A stretch of DNA of 64,000 bases from Symmachiella dynata (GTDB lineage Bacteria > Planctomycetota > Planctomycetia > Planctomycetales > Planctomycetaceae). A program made the position numbers and the translations under genes. The stretch spans positions 1,541,001 to 1,605,000 of the forward strand of contig NZ_CP036276.1 of NCBI RefSeq assembly GCF_007747995.1, written 5' to 3'. Each line of letters begins with the position of its first letter. Position 1 is the first letter of the stretch. Of this stretch, positions 53,366 through 62,647 are shown piece by piece. Under the pieces are notes generated by a model. It was not told where the DNA came from and searched no databases. It saw only the letters and a list, made by a program, of their open reading frames with translations.

Positions 53366-53892
53366 GGCATCCTTAGAGTTGCAGGCGCGTGCATTTTAGT
53401 CTGAAATGGTCGCTGCCCGCCATCCCGGTCTTTGGTGCCGAACTCGCAAGCCCGCTATGCGCCGTATTACTAACAATCAAAACTTGGCGTGCGATCCAGA
53501 TTTCACTTAGGCACACGAAGCAGTGAACCACGGACGACTTGAAACACCGAGCGCGGCCTTCGAACGCAACGACAGGAAAATTAAACCACGAAAACAACGA
53601 AAGACACGAAAAGGAATCGACGTTTATATCTATAACAATTATTTTGACTTCAATGGAATCGACGCAAGTCTTCGTCGTTTCTCTCTAATTGTTTTCGTAT
53701 CTACAAATAGTCAAATTTAGCGAGTCAAACGCGAATTTTTTGCAGGGCTTCCGTTGGTTTGGGATGATAGAGAGTCACCCTCGGAAATCCGTGTTTCATC
53801 CGTGTTCAATCTGTGGCTAAGAAACTAACGGTCCTGTTTCGTTGCGGCTTTGCTTTGCTAGATTCTTCGCTTCTTTTGTGGTTATATTTGCG
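53366..53892. other. intergenic region with family C repeat
   Basis: It contains family C copy 2 (53761-53825) and, near 53584-53612, a purine-rich stretch (ACCACGAAAACAACGAAAGA) of a type common in intergenic repeats. No gene is seen. Confidence 0.5.
53761..53825. repeat. dispersed repeat family C, copy 2
   Basis: This copy starts GGGATGATAGAGAGTCAC and contains CGTGTTCAATCTGTGGCTAAGAAA. It matches 52611-52673 with a few changes, in the same orientation. Confidence 0.8.
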
Positions 53893-54159
53893 ATGCTCTG
53901 TGAATTGTGCCAACAGGAACCAGCCACCAGCTTTCACCATCTGATTCCCCGCACGCTGCACAGCAATCGATGGTTCAAGAAGAACTTCACACGTGAGCAA
54001 ATGCGCAGCGGGATCGATGTTTGCCGGCAATGCCATCGCTCGATTCACAATTTTGCCAGCGAAAAGGAACTCGGCCGCAGTTTTTACACGATGGAGTTGC
54101 TCTTAGCCCATCCCGACGTCGCGAAATACGTCGCGTGGCGACAACGCCGTGAGCGGTGA
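53893..54159 (+). CDS. HNH-motif small protein
   Basis: The frame opens at ATG 53893 (the upstream extension to 53842 is hydrophobic and unlikely). It has a Cys3-x2-Cys6 and DVCRQCH zinc pair, and FHHLIPRTLH with the first His pair of an HNH core. The rest (SIHNFASEKELG) completes the fold. Similar short proteins are annotated as HNH endonucleases, but cutting activity is not certain. It stands alone. Confidence 0.75.
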   Translation: MLCELCQQEPATSFHHLIPRTLHSNRWFKKNFTREQMRSGIDVCRQCHRSIHNFASEKELGRSFYTMELLLAHPDVAKYVAWRQRRER

Positions 54160-54171
54160 AGTGCGGTTTGC

Positions 54172-54420
54172 TCAATCTAATTTAGTCGAACCGTGCTCTG
54201 TACGCACTGGCAAGCTGACGCCGTCCCCTGGATCATCTTCATCGGTTTCGTTCCGAGAAAAATAAGCGGCCAGGATCCCCGCGAGAAGGGCCATCCCGAA
54301 GAGGATCGCAAGAGGCTTCCAGCCTCCCATGAACCAGAGCAACAGCGGCACCAATACCACGGAGCCGTACGTCGCTATGCGGGAGATCAGGTCGGGGTGC
54401 TTCTCATCCATGCGATGCAT
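54172..54420 (-). CDS. small membrane protein, unknown
   Basis: The 82-residue product has two hydrophobic segments (about residues 17-31 and 34-53) and a charged acidic tail (RNETDEDDPGDG). It is convergent with the HNH gene. No family is recognised. Confidence 0.5.
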   Translation of the reverse strand: MHRMDEKHPDLISRIATYGSVVLVPLLLWFMGGWKPLAILFGMALLAGILAAYFSRNETDEDDPGDGVSLPVRTEHGSTKLD

Positions 54421-54592
54421 TGTAACTTATATAGTGGGTTCCAGGGCTGTCGGTTTGCTTGAAAAACTGAATGTCGGCTAATCTGATCCACTACCAGATT
54501 TCCCGGCGGGTGGTCGCTGGCCGATGAAATTGGCATAATGCCCGTTTGCCCTTGATCGACCGCTTGTGGTCGCCTGATCGTAATTCATCCAT

Positions 54593-54610
54593 GGCAGGCG
54601 GGAGCCTGCC
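54593..54610. repeat. short palindrome before the aminotransferase gene
   Basis: GGCAGGC-GGGA-GCCTGCC forms a perfect 7-bp hairpin. It lies inside the frame upstream of GTG 54642, which argues against the earlier starts. Confidence 0.7.
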
Positions 54611-54641
54611 CTACTTGATATTCAACCGAAGGAAATATCCC

Positions 54642-55910
54642 GTGGCCGCTACGCTTAGCCAATTCGCACAGACTCTCAGCGTCGAAACCGCTTTCACGGT
54701 GCTTGCCGTTGCTAAACAACTCAAAGCTGCCGGCAAGGATGTTGTCGAACTCGAAATCGGCGACAGCCCGTTTGAAAGCACCGCTTCGGCCAAATCGACC
54801 GGCATTCAAGCGATCAACGAAAACCAGTCGCACTATTGCCCCTCCAGCGGGGTGCCGGCGTTTCGCGAAGCGGCTGCCAAGTTTGTTAAAAACGAATTCG
54901 GCATCCCGGCCGCTGCGGAAAATATTATTCCCGGTCCGGGCGCCAAGGTCTTTGAGCAATTCTTCTGCGAGGCGTTTCTCAATCCGGGCGACGGTGTGAT
55001 GGTTTTCAGCCCGTTTTTTCCCACTTACATTCCTAACATCGAACGTCGCGGCGCGCGGGCGGTGCTTTGTCCGCTCACGCAGGGAAATGAATTCCGTCCA
55101 CAAGTCTCCGACATCGAAGATTTTCTGAATACCGATGCCGCCCCCAAGGCGATCTTTCTCAACTCGCCGCACAACCCCACCGGCGGCGTGACCACCGAAG
55201 ACGACCTGCGAGACATTGCCGATTTGATTCGCGGCAAGGATATCGCCGTCTTTTCCGACGAACCGTATTGCCACATGATTTGGGAAGGCCAGCATCATTC
55301 GATCCTGTCGCAACCCGGGATGATGGACCAAGCGGTCGCCGCGTATACGTTCAGCAAATCCTACAGCATGAGCGGTTGGCGGTTGGGCTTCGCCGTGTCG
55401 AACAAGGAAATCTCCGATGCCATTGGCAAAATGATTAACACCACGCTCTCCTGCACGCCAACGCTGGTGCAACTGGCCGGGGCAGCGGCGCTGGAACAAG
55501 ATTCGTCGGAACGAGACCGCACAATGCTATTGTTCCGCGAAAAGGTTGTCCTGCTGACCGAAGGCCTCAACAAGATCCCCGGTTTCCACAGCCTGGACCC
55601 GACTGCCACGTTTTATGTGTTCCCCAACGTCGCTCCGGTTTGCAATGATCTGGGTATCACCAGCCACGGCTTGGCGTTGTATCTGCTCGAAGGGGCGGAC
55701 GATGATTTCGGCGTCGCCTGTTTGGGCGGGGAATGCTTTGGGGATGCCGGCGCTGGATTTTTGCGATTCAGTTGCGCCGAACCCAACGACCGTCTGCAAC
55801 AGGCGCTTGAATTCCTGCCCGTGGCACTCAGCCGTACCGAACGCATCGCCGCCTTTTTGGAACAGAACCCCCAATACCGGTTGGCTAAACCGTACCCAAC
55901 CGAAGCGTAA
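54642..55910 (+). CDS. class I/II aminotransferase (PLP-dependent)
   Basis: GTG 54642 is chosen because GAAGGA lies 8-9 bases before it and the longer frame runs through a palindromic repeat. The protein has PSSGVPAFREAAAKF, FLNSPHNPTGGVTTEDDL and TYTFSKSYSMSGWRLGFAV, where the Lys in FSKS is the probable PLP-binding residue. It is a fold type I aminotransferase of the aspartate family, length 422. Substrate is not determined. Confidence 0.92.
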   Translation: MAATLSQFAQTLSVETAFTVLAVAKQLKAAGKDVVELEIGDSPFESTASAKSTGIQAINENQSHYCPSSGVPAFREAAAKFVKNEFGIPAAAENIIPGPGAKVFEQFFCEAFLNPGDGVMVFSPFFPTYIPNIERRGARAVLCPLTQGNEFRPQVSDIEDFLNTDAAPKAIFLNSPHNPTGGVTTEDDLRDIADLIRGKDIAVFSDEPYCHMIWEGQHHSILSQPGMMDQAVAAYTFSKSYSMSGWRLGFAVSNKEISDAIGKMINTTLSCTPTLVQLAGAAALEQDSSERDRTMLLFREKVVLLTEGLNKIPGFHSLDPTATFYVFPNVAPVCNDLGITSHGLALYLLEGADDDFGVACLGGECFGDAGAGFLRFSCAEPNDRLQQALEFLPVALSRTERIAAFLEQNPQYRLAKPYPTEA

Positions 55911-55935
55911 CGCCGTGCACTGTAAACGTACGTCG

Positions 55936-56036
55936 GGTACCACTGCTGGCTTGTCCAGCAGTGCCGGCTTACGGAAAAGTTACCCTTCGGGGGGATTCGA
56001 TCGACGTTTGCACTGCTGGACGAGCCAGCAGCACCC
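55936..56036. repeat. dispersed palindromic repeat family A, copy 4 (two hairpins)
   Basis: CACTGCTGG-CTTGT-CCAGCAGTG (55941-55963) and CACTGCTGG-ACGAG-CCAGCAG (56011-56031) lie 47 bp apart. This is the most complete two-hairpin form, but with the CTGCTGG core in both. It sits between two genes on the same strand. Confidence 0.8.
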
Positions 56037-56057
56037 AGGATTACCGTTTCAATTTCC

Positions 56058-56882
56058 ATGCGTAACATCCGCCTGACCATCGCCTATGACGGCACGAATT
56101 ACTGCGGGTGGCAGGTGCAGCCCAACGGCACGTCGATTCAAACCGTTGTAGAGGCAGCCGTAAAGAAATTGACGTCTGAGTTCGTGAATGTCCTTGCCTC
56201 GGGGCGGACCGACTCCGGAGTGCATGCGTTGGGGCAGGTCGCTCATTTCCATACGAATTCGCCGATCCCTTGCGATAAACTCCGCAGCGGCTTGCAGCGG
56301 TTTTTGCCCGACGACATTGTCGTTCGCAGTGCGGAAGAAGTCCCGGCCGAGTTTCATGCCCGTTATGATGCGGTTCGCAAACGGTATCGTTACGTGATCC
56401 ACAACAATCGCGTGGCGATTCCATTTTTACAGCGCTACGTGCATCGGATCGGTAAACCGCTCGATGCGGCCGCCATGCACGCAGCGGCGCAATCACTGCT
56501 GGGCACGCATGATTTTCGCAGTTTCGAATCGCACTTCCCCAATCGTTCCAGCAGTGTCCGGACGGTGATGGAACTAAATGTTACACGGCGCGTGGGCTGG
56601 GACCTTTGGTCGCCAACGCCCGGCGCTGTGGCTGAGGATGGGGATTTCATCTGCATCGACATCATGGCGGATGGTTTTTTGTACAACATGGTTCGCAGCA
56701 TCACCGGCACATTGCTGAAAGTCGGCTACGGCAATTGGCCCGTTGACAAGGTCCGGGAAATCCTGGAAAACCAAACCCGCGACCACGCCGGTGCGACGGC
56801 CCCCCCGCACGGTTTGTATTTGGTGCATGTCGACTATGATAGGGAAAACGTCGTTTCCAATTCCCCCGGCGACCCGTCGTAA
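56058..56882 (+). CDS. truA: tRNA pseudouridine(38-40) synthase
   Basis: The enzyme converts uridines 38-40 of tRNA to pseudouridine. Its catalytic Asp52 is in LASGRTDSGVHALGQV, and the start motif RLTIAYDGTNYCGWQVQP and DGFLYNMVRSITGTLL near the C-terminus are typical of TruA. Length 274 is normal. It is followed 6 bp later by a glycosyltransferase gene on the same strand. Confidence 0.96.
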   Translation: MRNIRLTIAYDGTNYCGWQVQPNGTSIQTVVEAAVKKLTSEFVNVLASGRTDSGVHALGQVAHFHTNSPIPCDKLRSGLQRFLPDDIVVRSAEEVPAEFHARYDAVRKRYRYVIHNNRVAIPFLQRYVHRIGKPLDAAAMHAAAQSLLGTHDFRSFESHFPNRSSSVRTVMELNVTRRVGWDLWSPTPGAVAEDGDFICIDIMADGFLYNMVRSITGTLLKVGYGNWPVDKVREILENQTRDHAGATAPPHGLYLVHVDYDRENVVSNSPGDPS

Positions 56883-56888
56883 TCACAC

Positions 56889-58046
56889 ATGAAAACCGTC
56901 CACATCATCACCCGGCTGATTCTTGGCGGCGCGCAGGAGAACACCCTGCTGACCGTCGAAGGGCAACACCACGACTGGGGCGACGATGTGACGTTGCTCA
57001 CCGGACCCGCTCTGGGACCCGAAGGCAGCCTGCTCGAGCGAGCGGCGCAGCGCGAATTGGACGTGCGAATCGTTCCCGAATTACGGCGAGAAATCCATCC
57101 CCGCCGCGACTGGCAAAGTTATCGCTCGCTGATACGCATGCTGGCTGAAATCGAACCTGACATCGTGCACACGCATAGCTCCAAAGCGGGGGTCATCGGG
57201 CGCGCGGCGGCGACCAAGCTGAAAATCCCGGTTGTGCATACGATCCACGGCTCGCCGTTTCACGAATTCCAAAGCGCGGCAGCGTACCAAGTGTATCGTA
57301 GCTGCGAAAAATGGGCCGCTCGGCGATGTGCCCGGCTGATCAGTGTGTGCGATTCGATGACCGATCAATACGTCGCGGCCGGCATTGCACCAAGGTCGAT
57401 GTTTCAAACGGTCTACAGCGGCATGGAGGTCGAACCGTTTCTCAATCCCCCCGTCCCCCGCGCGGATGTTCGGCAAGAACTCGGTTTTACTGAGGAGCAC
57501 ATTGTCGTCGGTAAAATCGCGCGGCTGTTTCATCTCAAGGGGCACGAATACGTCATCGAAGCCGCCGGTGAGGTTGTCCGAAATAATCCCCACGTCCGTT
57601 TTCTGTTTGTGGGCGATGGCATCCTACAACAGCAACTGCAGCAACAAATCGCCGCCGCTGGTTTGAGTGAGCATTTCGTGTTCACGGGACTGGTTCCGCC
57701 GACGCGGATTCCCGAATTAATCGGGGCGATGGATATCGTCGTACACACCAGCCTCCGCGAAGGGCTGGCCCGCGTCTTGCCGCAAGGGCTCATCTCCGGC
57801 AAACCGGTGATCAGTTACGACGTCGATGGTGCTCGCGAAGTGTGCATCGAGGGAGAGACGGGGTTTCTCCTGCCGCCGAAATCTGTGCCGCAATTGGCCG
57901 AGGCAATCGGCAAACTGGCCGACTCTCCCGAGTTGCGAGAACAATACGGACGAACCGGCCGCGAACGTTTTACCGACCAGTTCCGGCAGCAGACCATGGT
58001 GCGTGAGTTGCGCGAGATCTACCAAGCTGTGATCGATGGACCGTAG
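56889..58046 (+). CDS. GT4 family glycosyltransferase
   Basis: This GT-B enzyme has a Gly-rich N-terminal loop (RLILGGAQENTLLTVEGQ), VHTHSSKAGVIGRAAA, and GKIARLFHLKGHEYVIEAA in the donor domain. The last third has SLREGLARVLPQGLISGKPVI, an E-x7-G version of the donor loop. It lies outside the main glycan locus, so it may serve a different polymer. Confidence 0.9.
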   Translation: MKTVHIITRLILGGAQENTLLTVEGQHHDWGDDVTLLTGPALGPEGSLLERAAQRELDVRIVPELRREIHPRRDWQSYRSLIRMLAEIEPDIVHTHSSKAGVIGRAAATKLKIPVVHTIHGSPFHEFQSAAAYQVYRSCEKWAARRCARLISVCDSMTDQYVAAGIAPRSMFQTVYSGMEVEPFLNPPVPRADVRQELGFTEEHIVVGKIARLFHLKGHEYVIEAAGEVVRNNPHVRFLFVGDGILQQQLQQQIAAAGLSEHFVFTGLVPPTRIPELIGAMDIVVHTSLREGLARVLPQGLISGKPVISYDVDGAREVCIEGETGFLLPPKSVPQLAEAIGKLADSPELREQYGRTGRERFTDQFRQQTMVRELREIYQAVIDGP

Positions 58047-58074
58047 GGTCCTCTGTGCGGACCGCAACGAATCA

Positions 58075-58149
58075 GTAGGTCATGCTGTGCATGACAATGC
58101 TTTAAGAAGCGTTGCTCTTTCACGATTCGTCATGCACAGCATGACCTAC
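58075..58149. repeat. 21-bp perfect inverted repeat at convergent gene ends
   Basis: GTAGGTCATGCTGTGCATGAC (58075-58095) is complementary to 58129-58149 over all 21 bases, with a 33-nt loop. An outer pair ACGAATCA/TGATTCGT (58067-58074 and 58157-58164) extends it. It lies between the convergent glycosyltransferase and UPF0173 genes and may end both transcripts. Confidence 0.9.
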
Positions 58150-58168
58150 CACTAGATGATTCGTGCGG

Positions 58169-58852
58169 TTACAACTCGCACGATTCGCCCGGTTTGAGAA
58201 TCACTGGTTCGGTATTTGTTTCCGCTTTCACACGTTCGCCCCAGGTGGCGGCGTTCTGCGCGATGGGGTCCCAGGTGTTGTAATGATCGGGGATCACCCG
58301 CTTGGGTTCGATCAATTTCACCGCTCGCAGCGCGTCGTCGGGGCCCATTGTGTAATTGTCGCCGATCGGCAGAATCGCCAAGTCGATTCCCTCTTCGCCA
58401 ATCAGCTTCATGTCGTAAAACAAGCCCGTGTCGCAGGCGTGGTAGATCGTGCCGTCGGCCAGTTTCAAAATCACGCCGCACGGATTTCCGCCGTTGGATC
58501 CGTCGGGCAACATCGAGCCGTGGTGGGCGATCGTCAGTTTGACCGTTCCGAAGTCAAACGCGTGGCTGCCGCCGATGTGCATGCCGTGTGCCTTTTCGAC
58601 TCCTTGTTCGTTCAGCCAAACAGAAATCTCATGGTTGGAAATCACCGTGCAACCGGTCCGCTTGGCAATCGCCACGGCATCTCCCACGTGATCGCCATGT
58701 CCGTGCGAGACGATCAAATAGTCGGGCTGCACCTCGTCCGCGGTGACAGTCGCCGCTGGATTGTCTGTGAAAAATGGATCGATGATGATCGTTTTTCCAG
58801 CGGCAACAATTTGAAATGTCCCGTGCCCCAGATAGGTGACCGACGTCGACAT
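58169..58852 (-). CDS. UPF0173-type metal-dependent hydrolase
   Basis: This metallo-beta-lactamase-fold protein has the metal motif VSHGHGDHVGDA (HxHxDH) near residue 50, then AHHGSML and ACDTGLFYD with the further metal ligands, and PDHYNTW at the end. Family members hydrolyse esters or lactones; the physiological substrate is unknown. The start used is the internal Met giving MSTSVTYLGHGTF. Confidence 0.9.
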   Translation of the reverse strand: MSTSVTYLGHGTFQIVAAGKTIIIDPFFTDNPAATVTADEVQPDYLIVSHGHGDHVGDAVAIAKRTGCTVISNHEISVWLNEQGVEKAHGMHIGGSHAFDFGTVKLTIAHHGSMLPDGSNGGNPCGVILKLADGTIYHACDTGLFYDMKLIGEEGIDLAILPIGDNYTMGPDDALRAVKLIEPKRVIPDHYNTWDPIAQNAATWGERVKAETNTEPVILKPGESCEL

Positions 58853-58891
58853 GCTGTTCTCCAAAATCGATTTTGTCCGTTGTGCTCGCGA

Positions 58892-60304
58892 CTATGAGCG
58901 GCTCAAAATCGCGTTCATGTTTCGCTTGTAATCTTCAACCCCGGGTTGCCCATAAGGATTGATCCCCATCAAACGTCCTTCGGTGGCCGTCGCCAGCATG
59001 AGCATTTGCAACAAGGCGCCGATGTTGTAGGCGTCCAGTTTGGGCAAAACCAAATCGGCTGTCGGACGGTTCACGTCGGCATAAGCCTGATTTGTGCCTT
59101 GCATGGCTGCTTGCAGAATCTCCGGCAGGTTTTTGCCGCTGTATTTGTTCAACTCGTCCTGATTGAGTGCATCGGGGACAGCCGGCACCGTGACTGCGCC
59201 GTTGGCATCCGGTTCGACATACAGATTGGTGATCAGCTTATCGAGCGTCCCTTCCTGGTGTTGCTGTCCACGGCTGTGCAGATCACGGGTATTGACGCCC
59301 GTAATCGGCGTGGCCCCTTTTTCTGCTTTGCCTAAACTTTCAGCCAGCAATTGGTCGTACCAAAGCCCAACCACTTCCAACCGTTTGCCCCAGGTCGAAA
59401 GGACGCGGATGTTTAAACCGTGTTCGGTTTCTAGATAATGGCTGACCGCCGTGTATTGCAGTGTCGGGTTGTCGTCGTAGTCGGCTGTGTGGAAACGTTC
59501 AGTGGCATCGGCAGCGCCTCGCAACAACTGTTTGATGTCGATTCCCAGCACCGCCGCCGGCAACAAACCCACAGCAGTGAACACGGAAAACCGTCCCCCT
59601 ACGCCGTCGGGAATCGGAAACGTCGCTGGATATCCCCGCAGGTTCGAAAAATTGCGGAGCTTGCCCGTTTCGCCGGTTACGGGGATCACAAGGCCTAGTG
59701 CTTCGGCGGAATCGCTTCCGTAGAATTCTTCCAACGCTTGGCGAAACACGCGAAACGCGACCGCAGTCTCCAAGGTTCCGCCCGATTTACTGATGACCAC
59801 AATTCCCCAGCGATCGGCGATCTCAGCCGGATCGGTGCCGGCGGCCAACAGTTCCAACAATCCGCTGACCGCAGCGGTGTCGACGTTGTTGCCTTCGAAC
59901 GATAGCTTGGGAATCCCGTTGCGTTTCTCACGCGACAATTCGTTGTGGTAGGGATGGCAGAGCGCTTCGAACAGCGCGCGGGCCCCCATATAGGACCCGC
60001 CGATTCCCAAGACCAGCATGCGGTCGACCTGGCCGGCGAATTGCGCAGCGGCGGTTTCGATGCGCCCCAGTAACGAGTCGTCACCCGATTCGTCCCATTC
60101 GGCCAACAGATGTTTGGGAAGTTCGATAAACCCTGCGTCCAGCGGCTGTTTCTCCGCTGGAATATCGCACCCAGCATGCAGCAAGCCGACATCAGCGATG
60201 ACTTCGTTCCGCGCGGCCAGCACGGCTGTTTGAACTTTGTCGAAATCGACGGCTTGAATTAGGGACTCAGCCGCGGCGGCGGAATAACGGATGTGGTCGC
60301 TCAT
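58892..60304 (-). CDS. pgi: glucose-6-phosphate isomerase
   Basis: The enzyme interconverts glucose-6-phosphate and fructose-6-phosphate. The phosphate-binding motifs GIGGSYMGARALFEAL and VVISKSGGTLETAVAFR are present, and the C-terminal GQPGVEDYKRNMNA contains the PGI terminal signature. A GAGGGA ribosome site precedes ATG 60304, supporting MSDHIRYS as the start. At 470 residues it is of the archaeal/bacterial short group. It supplies hexose phosphates to the glycan locus as well as to glycolysis. Confidence 0.94.
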   Translation of the reverse strand: MSDHIRYSAAAAESLIQAVDFDKVQTAVLAARNEVIADVGLLHAGCDIPAEKQPLDAGFIELPKHLLAEWDESGDDSLLGRIETAAAQFAGQVDRMLVLGIGGSYMGARALFEALCHPYHNELSREKRNGIPKLSFEGNNVDTAAVSGLLELLAAGTDPAEIADRWGIVVISKSGGTLETAVAFRVFRQALEEFYGSDSAEALGLVIPVTGETGKLRNFSNLRGYPATFPIPDGVGGRFSVFTAVGLLPAAVLGIDIKQLLRGAADATERFHTADYDDNPTLQYTAVSHYLETEHGLNIRVLSTWGKRLEVVGLWYDQLLAESLGKAEKGATPITGVNTRDLHSRGQQHQEGTLDKLITNLYVEPDANGAVTVPAVPDALNQDELNKYSGKNLPEILQAAMQGTNQAYADVNRPTADLVLPKLDAYNIGALLQMLMLATATEGRLMGINPYGQPGVEDYKRNMNAILSRS

Positions 60305-60354
60305 GCAATGGTCCCTCATGCTGATAAAAGGAAAAATTCAAGTAGCCGCTCGGC

Positions 60355-60924
60355 CTAAGCAATTAACATTTCTGCGGGCGGCGGTTCGATGCCGAAGTCT
60401 TCGATGGTCAACAGCGATCTCAGCGGCAAGTCGCGTTTGGCAAAATTTGCCGCTCCACCTTCCATGCGGTCGACAATGGCGACGACCTGCACGACTTTAC
60501 AGCCGAATTCTTCAATGCGGTCGACGGCCAACAGCGAACTGCCACCGGTAGTCACCACGTCGTCGACGATCACCACCCGCGCCCCGGGTTGCACCGGGCC
60601 TTCGATAAATTTGTTGGTGCCGTGTCCTTTGGCTTCTTTGCGCACCAAAAACCCCTGCACATCCTGGCCCCGCTCGGCAGCGACGGTGATTGTGCCGCCG
60701 ATGATCGGATCGGCCCCGATCGACATCCCGCCAATCGCGTCGTACTCGACATCGGCGAGTAGATCGAGCAAACCTTCGCTGACCTGTCGCAGTCCCTCGG
60801 AGTGCAACGTGATTTGTTTGCCGTCTAGGTAATAGCTGGCTGTTTTTCCGGAAACCAGTTTGAACTCGCCGAATTTCAACGCGCGTTCTGTGAAAAGTTC
60901 AATCAAGCGATCTCGATCGTACAT
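60355..60924 (-). CDS. pyrE: orotate phosphoribosyltransferase
   Basis: The PRPP-binding motif RVVIVDDVVTTGGSSLLAV is in the middle of the protein. FKLVSGKTASYYLDGKQIT near the N-terminus matches the orotate-binding region. The reaction forms orotidine 5'-phosphate in pyrimidine synthesis. The start MYDRDRL is used; 10 further codons upstream are open. It lies about 50 bp upstream of pgi on the same strand. Confidence 0.94.
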   Translation of the reverse strand: MYDRDRLIELFTERALKFGEFKLVSGKTASYYLDGKQITLHSEGLRQVSEGLLDLLADVEYDAIGGMSIGADPIIGGTITVAAERGQDVQGFLVRKEAKGHGTNKFIEGPVQPGARVVIVDDVVTTGGSSLLAVDRIEEFGCKVVQVVAIVDRMEGGAANFAKRDLPLRSLLTIEDFGIEPPPAEMLIA

Positions 60925-61266
60925 GGTTGCGTCTTTCTCTAAAACTAGTTTCAAAACCTTTTGCTGCGTCTCGCGTGTCTCACAATCTGGAGGTCAAAAC
61001 CAAGTACAACCAAGTTTCGAAACGGGTTCTTAAGAGCCCCCGGCCCTGAATGTGAAGAATCGTAGATGGCAGCGAATAGTGCGACCGGCACCCGGGCTGC
61101 GTCGCGGTTAGATCATACGCGCCCTGCACCGAATTTCAACGCTGCCCGCGTCCCCGCCTCGTCCCCGCGGCAAACTGAATCGGTATGTGTGCCCAGATAC
61201 GAGAAAAAGACGTGAAGGCGGGTGATTTCCTTCACGTCTATGCAGGGTGGCTTGGGGGAATGCGGG
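60925..61266. other. intergenic region with terminator
   Basis: Apart from a strong - strand terminator (61203-61238) nothing is recognised here. The region contains the likely promoter of pyrE. Confidence 0.5.
61203..61238 (-). terminator. rho-independent terminator of the propeller gene
   Basis: On the - strand GACGTGAAGG and CCTTCACGTC form a perfect 10-bp stem with a 10-nt loop, followed by TTTTT. It begins about 28 bases after the stop of the beta-propeller gene. Confidence 0.88.
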
Positions 61267-62523
61267 CTATTTCCAGCGATACATCGACTGTTCATTCAAC
61301 GCCCGAATGAAGAGCTGGTCACCGCAAACCGCAAGATGAGCCCAAGTCGGTTCGTCGCTGATGTGCCGTTTGTCTATTAACTCGAATTGCTGCGGATTGG
61401 CGCGGATTAAGAGCAGATCACCCCGTTCGTCCAATGCCAAAATCCGGTCGCCTTGTGCGACCATCGACCAGTACTTGCCGAACGGCTTGGTCACCCAGGC
61501 CTCTTGCCCTGTTTCGATATTAATACAGGCAAAGCGTTTGTTACGCAGGTGCAAATAGATGTGGCCGTCAATCACCACAGGCGATGACATGTAGCCTTGA
61601 ACTTTATTCCGCCAGCGTTGTTCGGCTGTAGCAGCGCCGTTGTTGAGGGTATACAAATACGAACCGCCCCCGTAGCTGCTGGTGAACACCGAATTGCCAA
61701 TCACGGTCGGCGTTAAGATATTCATGCCCCGAAATGCGGGGATTTCTTGCGACCACAGTTCCTCTCCCGAATCGAGTGCGACGCCAGCCAACTTCTTGCG
61801 CGTTTGTACCAAGAGTTGTCTTTGACCGTTGATCGTTCGGATAACCGGCGAGGAGAATGCGCTGCCGTACATGCCTCCGCCATCGCGCAGACCATGCCAG
61901 ATGATCTTACCGCTGTACTTATCTAATTTGACCAGCCCGGCGCCTGCTTGAATGTAGACGAAGTCTCCGTCGATCAATGGAGAGCAGACACAACCGAAGG
62001 CGGGGAGTTTTGCGCCGGTTGTCTGTGCAAAATCGACGCGCCAGATTTCCTGTCCGTCAGCGCCGTTTAAGCAAACCAACACATCACGGATTCCCGCTAC
62101 ATACAATCGTTCCCCATCAAAAGCGGGTGTCGAACGAATCCAATCGCCGTTGGACTTGGCGAAAAATGGTACGTTGATGGCTCCGGGCCAGGAAATCTTC
62201 CACAGTTCTTTCCCGGACTGCCGATCCAAGGCGCGCACGACTTCGGTTTCTTTGTCGACGGTTTCGGTCACAAACACCCGGTCGGCTGCTACGATCGGCC
62301 CAGAGTAACTTGGCCCGAGCGGAACGCTCCAGACTTTTTGCAGATGCTCCACGTCCAAGGCTGGCGGCCATGCCGGTCCCTCGACCTGGGAGTCTCGCTG
62401 CGGACCGCGCCATTGCAGCCAAGTGGCGATGGGTGATTCTTCGGATCGCGCTGCGGCGGGCAGCGCGGAGATGATCAGAATGAGACTAAATCCACTCAGA
62501 CAGGAGTGACAATTGAATCGCAT
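61267..62523 (-). CDS. PQQ-like beta-propeller repeat protein, secreted
   Basis: An N-terminal signal peptide (about residues 1-28) is followed by seven-blade propeller repeats; blades end in W and share the pattern ALDRQSGKELWKIS, CLNGADGQEIWRVD, KLDKYSGKIIWHG and CINIETGQEAWVTK. This fold is shared by BamB and PQQ dehydrogenases, but no catalytic dehydrogenase residues are seen. The protein is probably periplasmic or extracellular. A terminator follows. Confidence 0.9.
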   Translation of the reverse strand: MRFNCHSCLSGFSLILIISALPAAARSEESPIATWLQWRGPQRDSQVEGPAWPPALDVEHLQKVWSVPLGPSYSGPIVAADRVFVTETVDKETEVVRALDRQSGKELWKISWPGAINVPFFAKSNGDWIRSTPAFDGERLYVAGIRDVLVCLNGADGQEIWRVDFAQTTGAKLPAFGCVCSPLIDGDFVYIQAGAGLVKLDKYSGKIIWHGLRDGGGMYGSAFSSPVIRTINGQRQLLVQTRKKLAGVALDSGEELWSQEIPAFRGMNILTPTVIGNSVFTSSYGGGSYLYTLNNGAATAEQRWRNKVQGYMSSPVVIDGHIYLHLRNKRFACINIETGQEAWVTKPFGKYWSMVAQGDRILALDERGDLLLIRANPQQFELIDKRHISDEPTWAHLAVCGDQLFIRALNEQSMYRWK

Positions 62524-62562
62524 GGTTCAGCACCTTGGACCTGTTTAAGGGAGACAGCCAGA

Positions 62563-62581
62563 CCACGCTTGTCAGCGTGCC
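62563..62581. repeat. short palindrome CCACGCT-TGTC-AGCGTGCC
   Basis: A 6-7-bp stem upstream of the propeller gene. It resembles a small dispersed repeat that I recall from planctomycete genomes. No second copy was noticed in this window. Confidence 0.45.
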
Positions 62582-62647
62582 GAAGGTTTCTAGTGCACTG
62601 ACCAGAATTGGCAATGCCGATTCATCCATTTTATAGCAGCATCCAGT

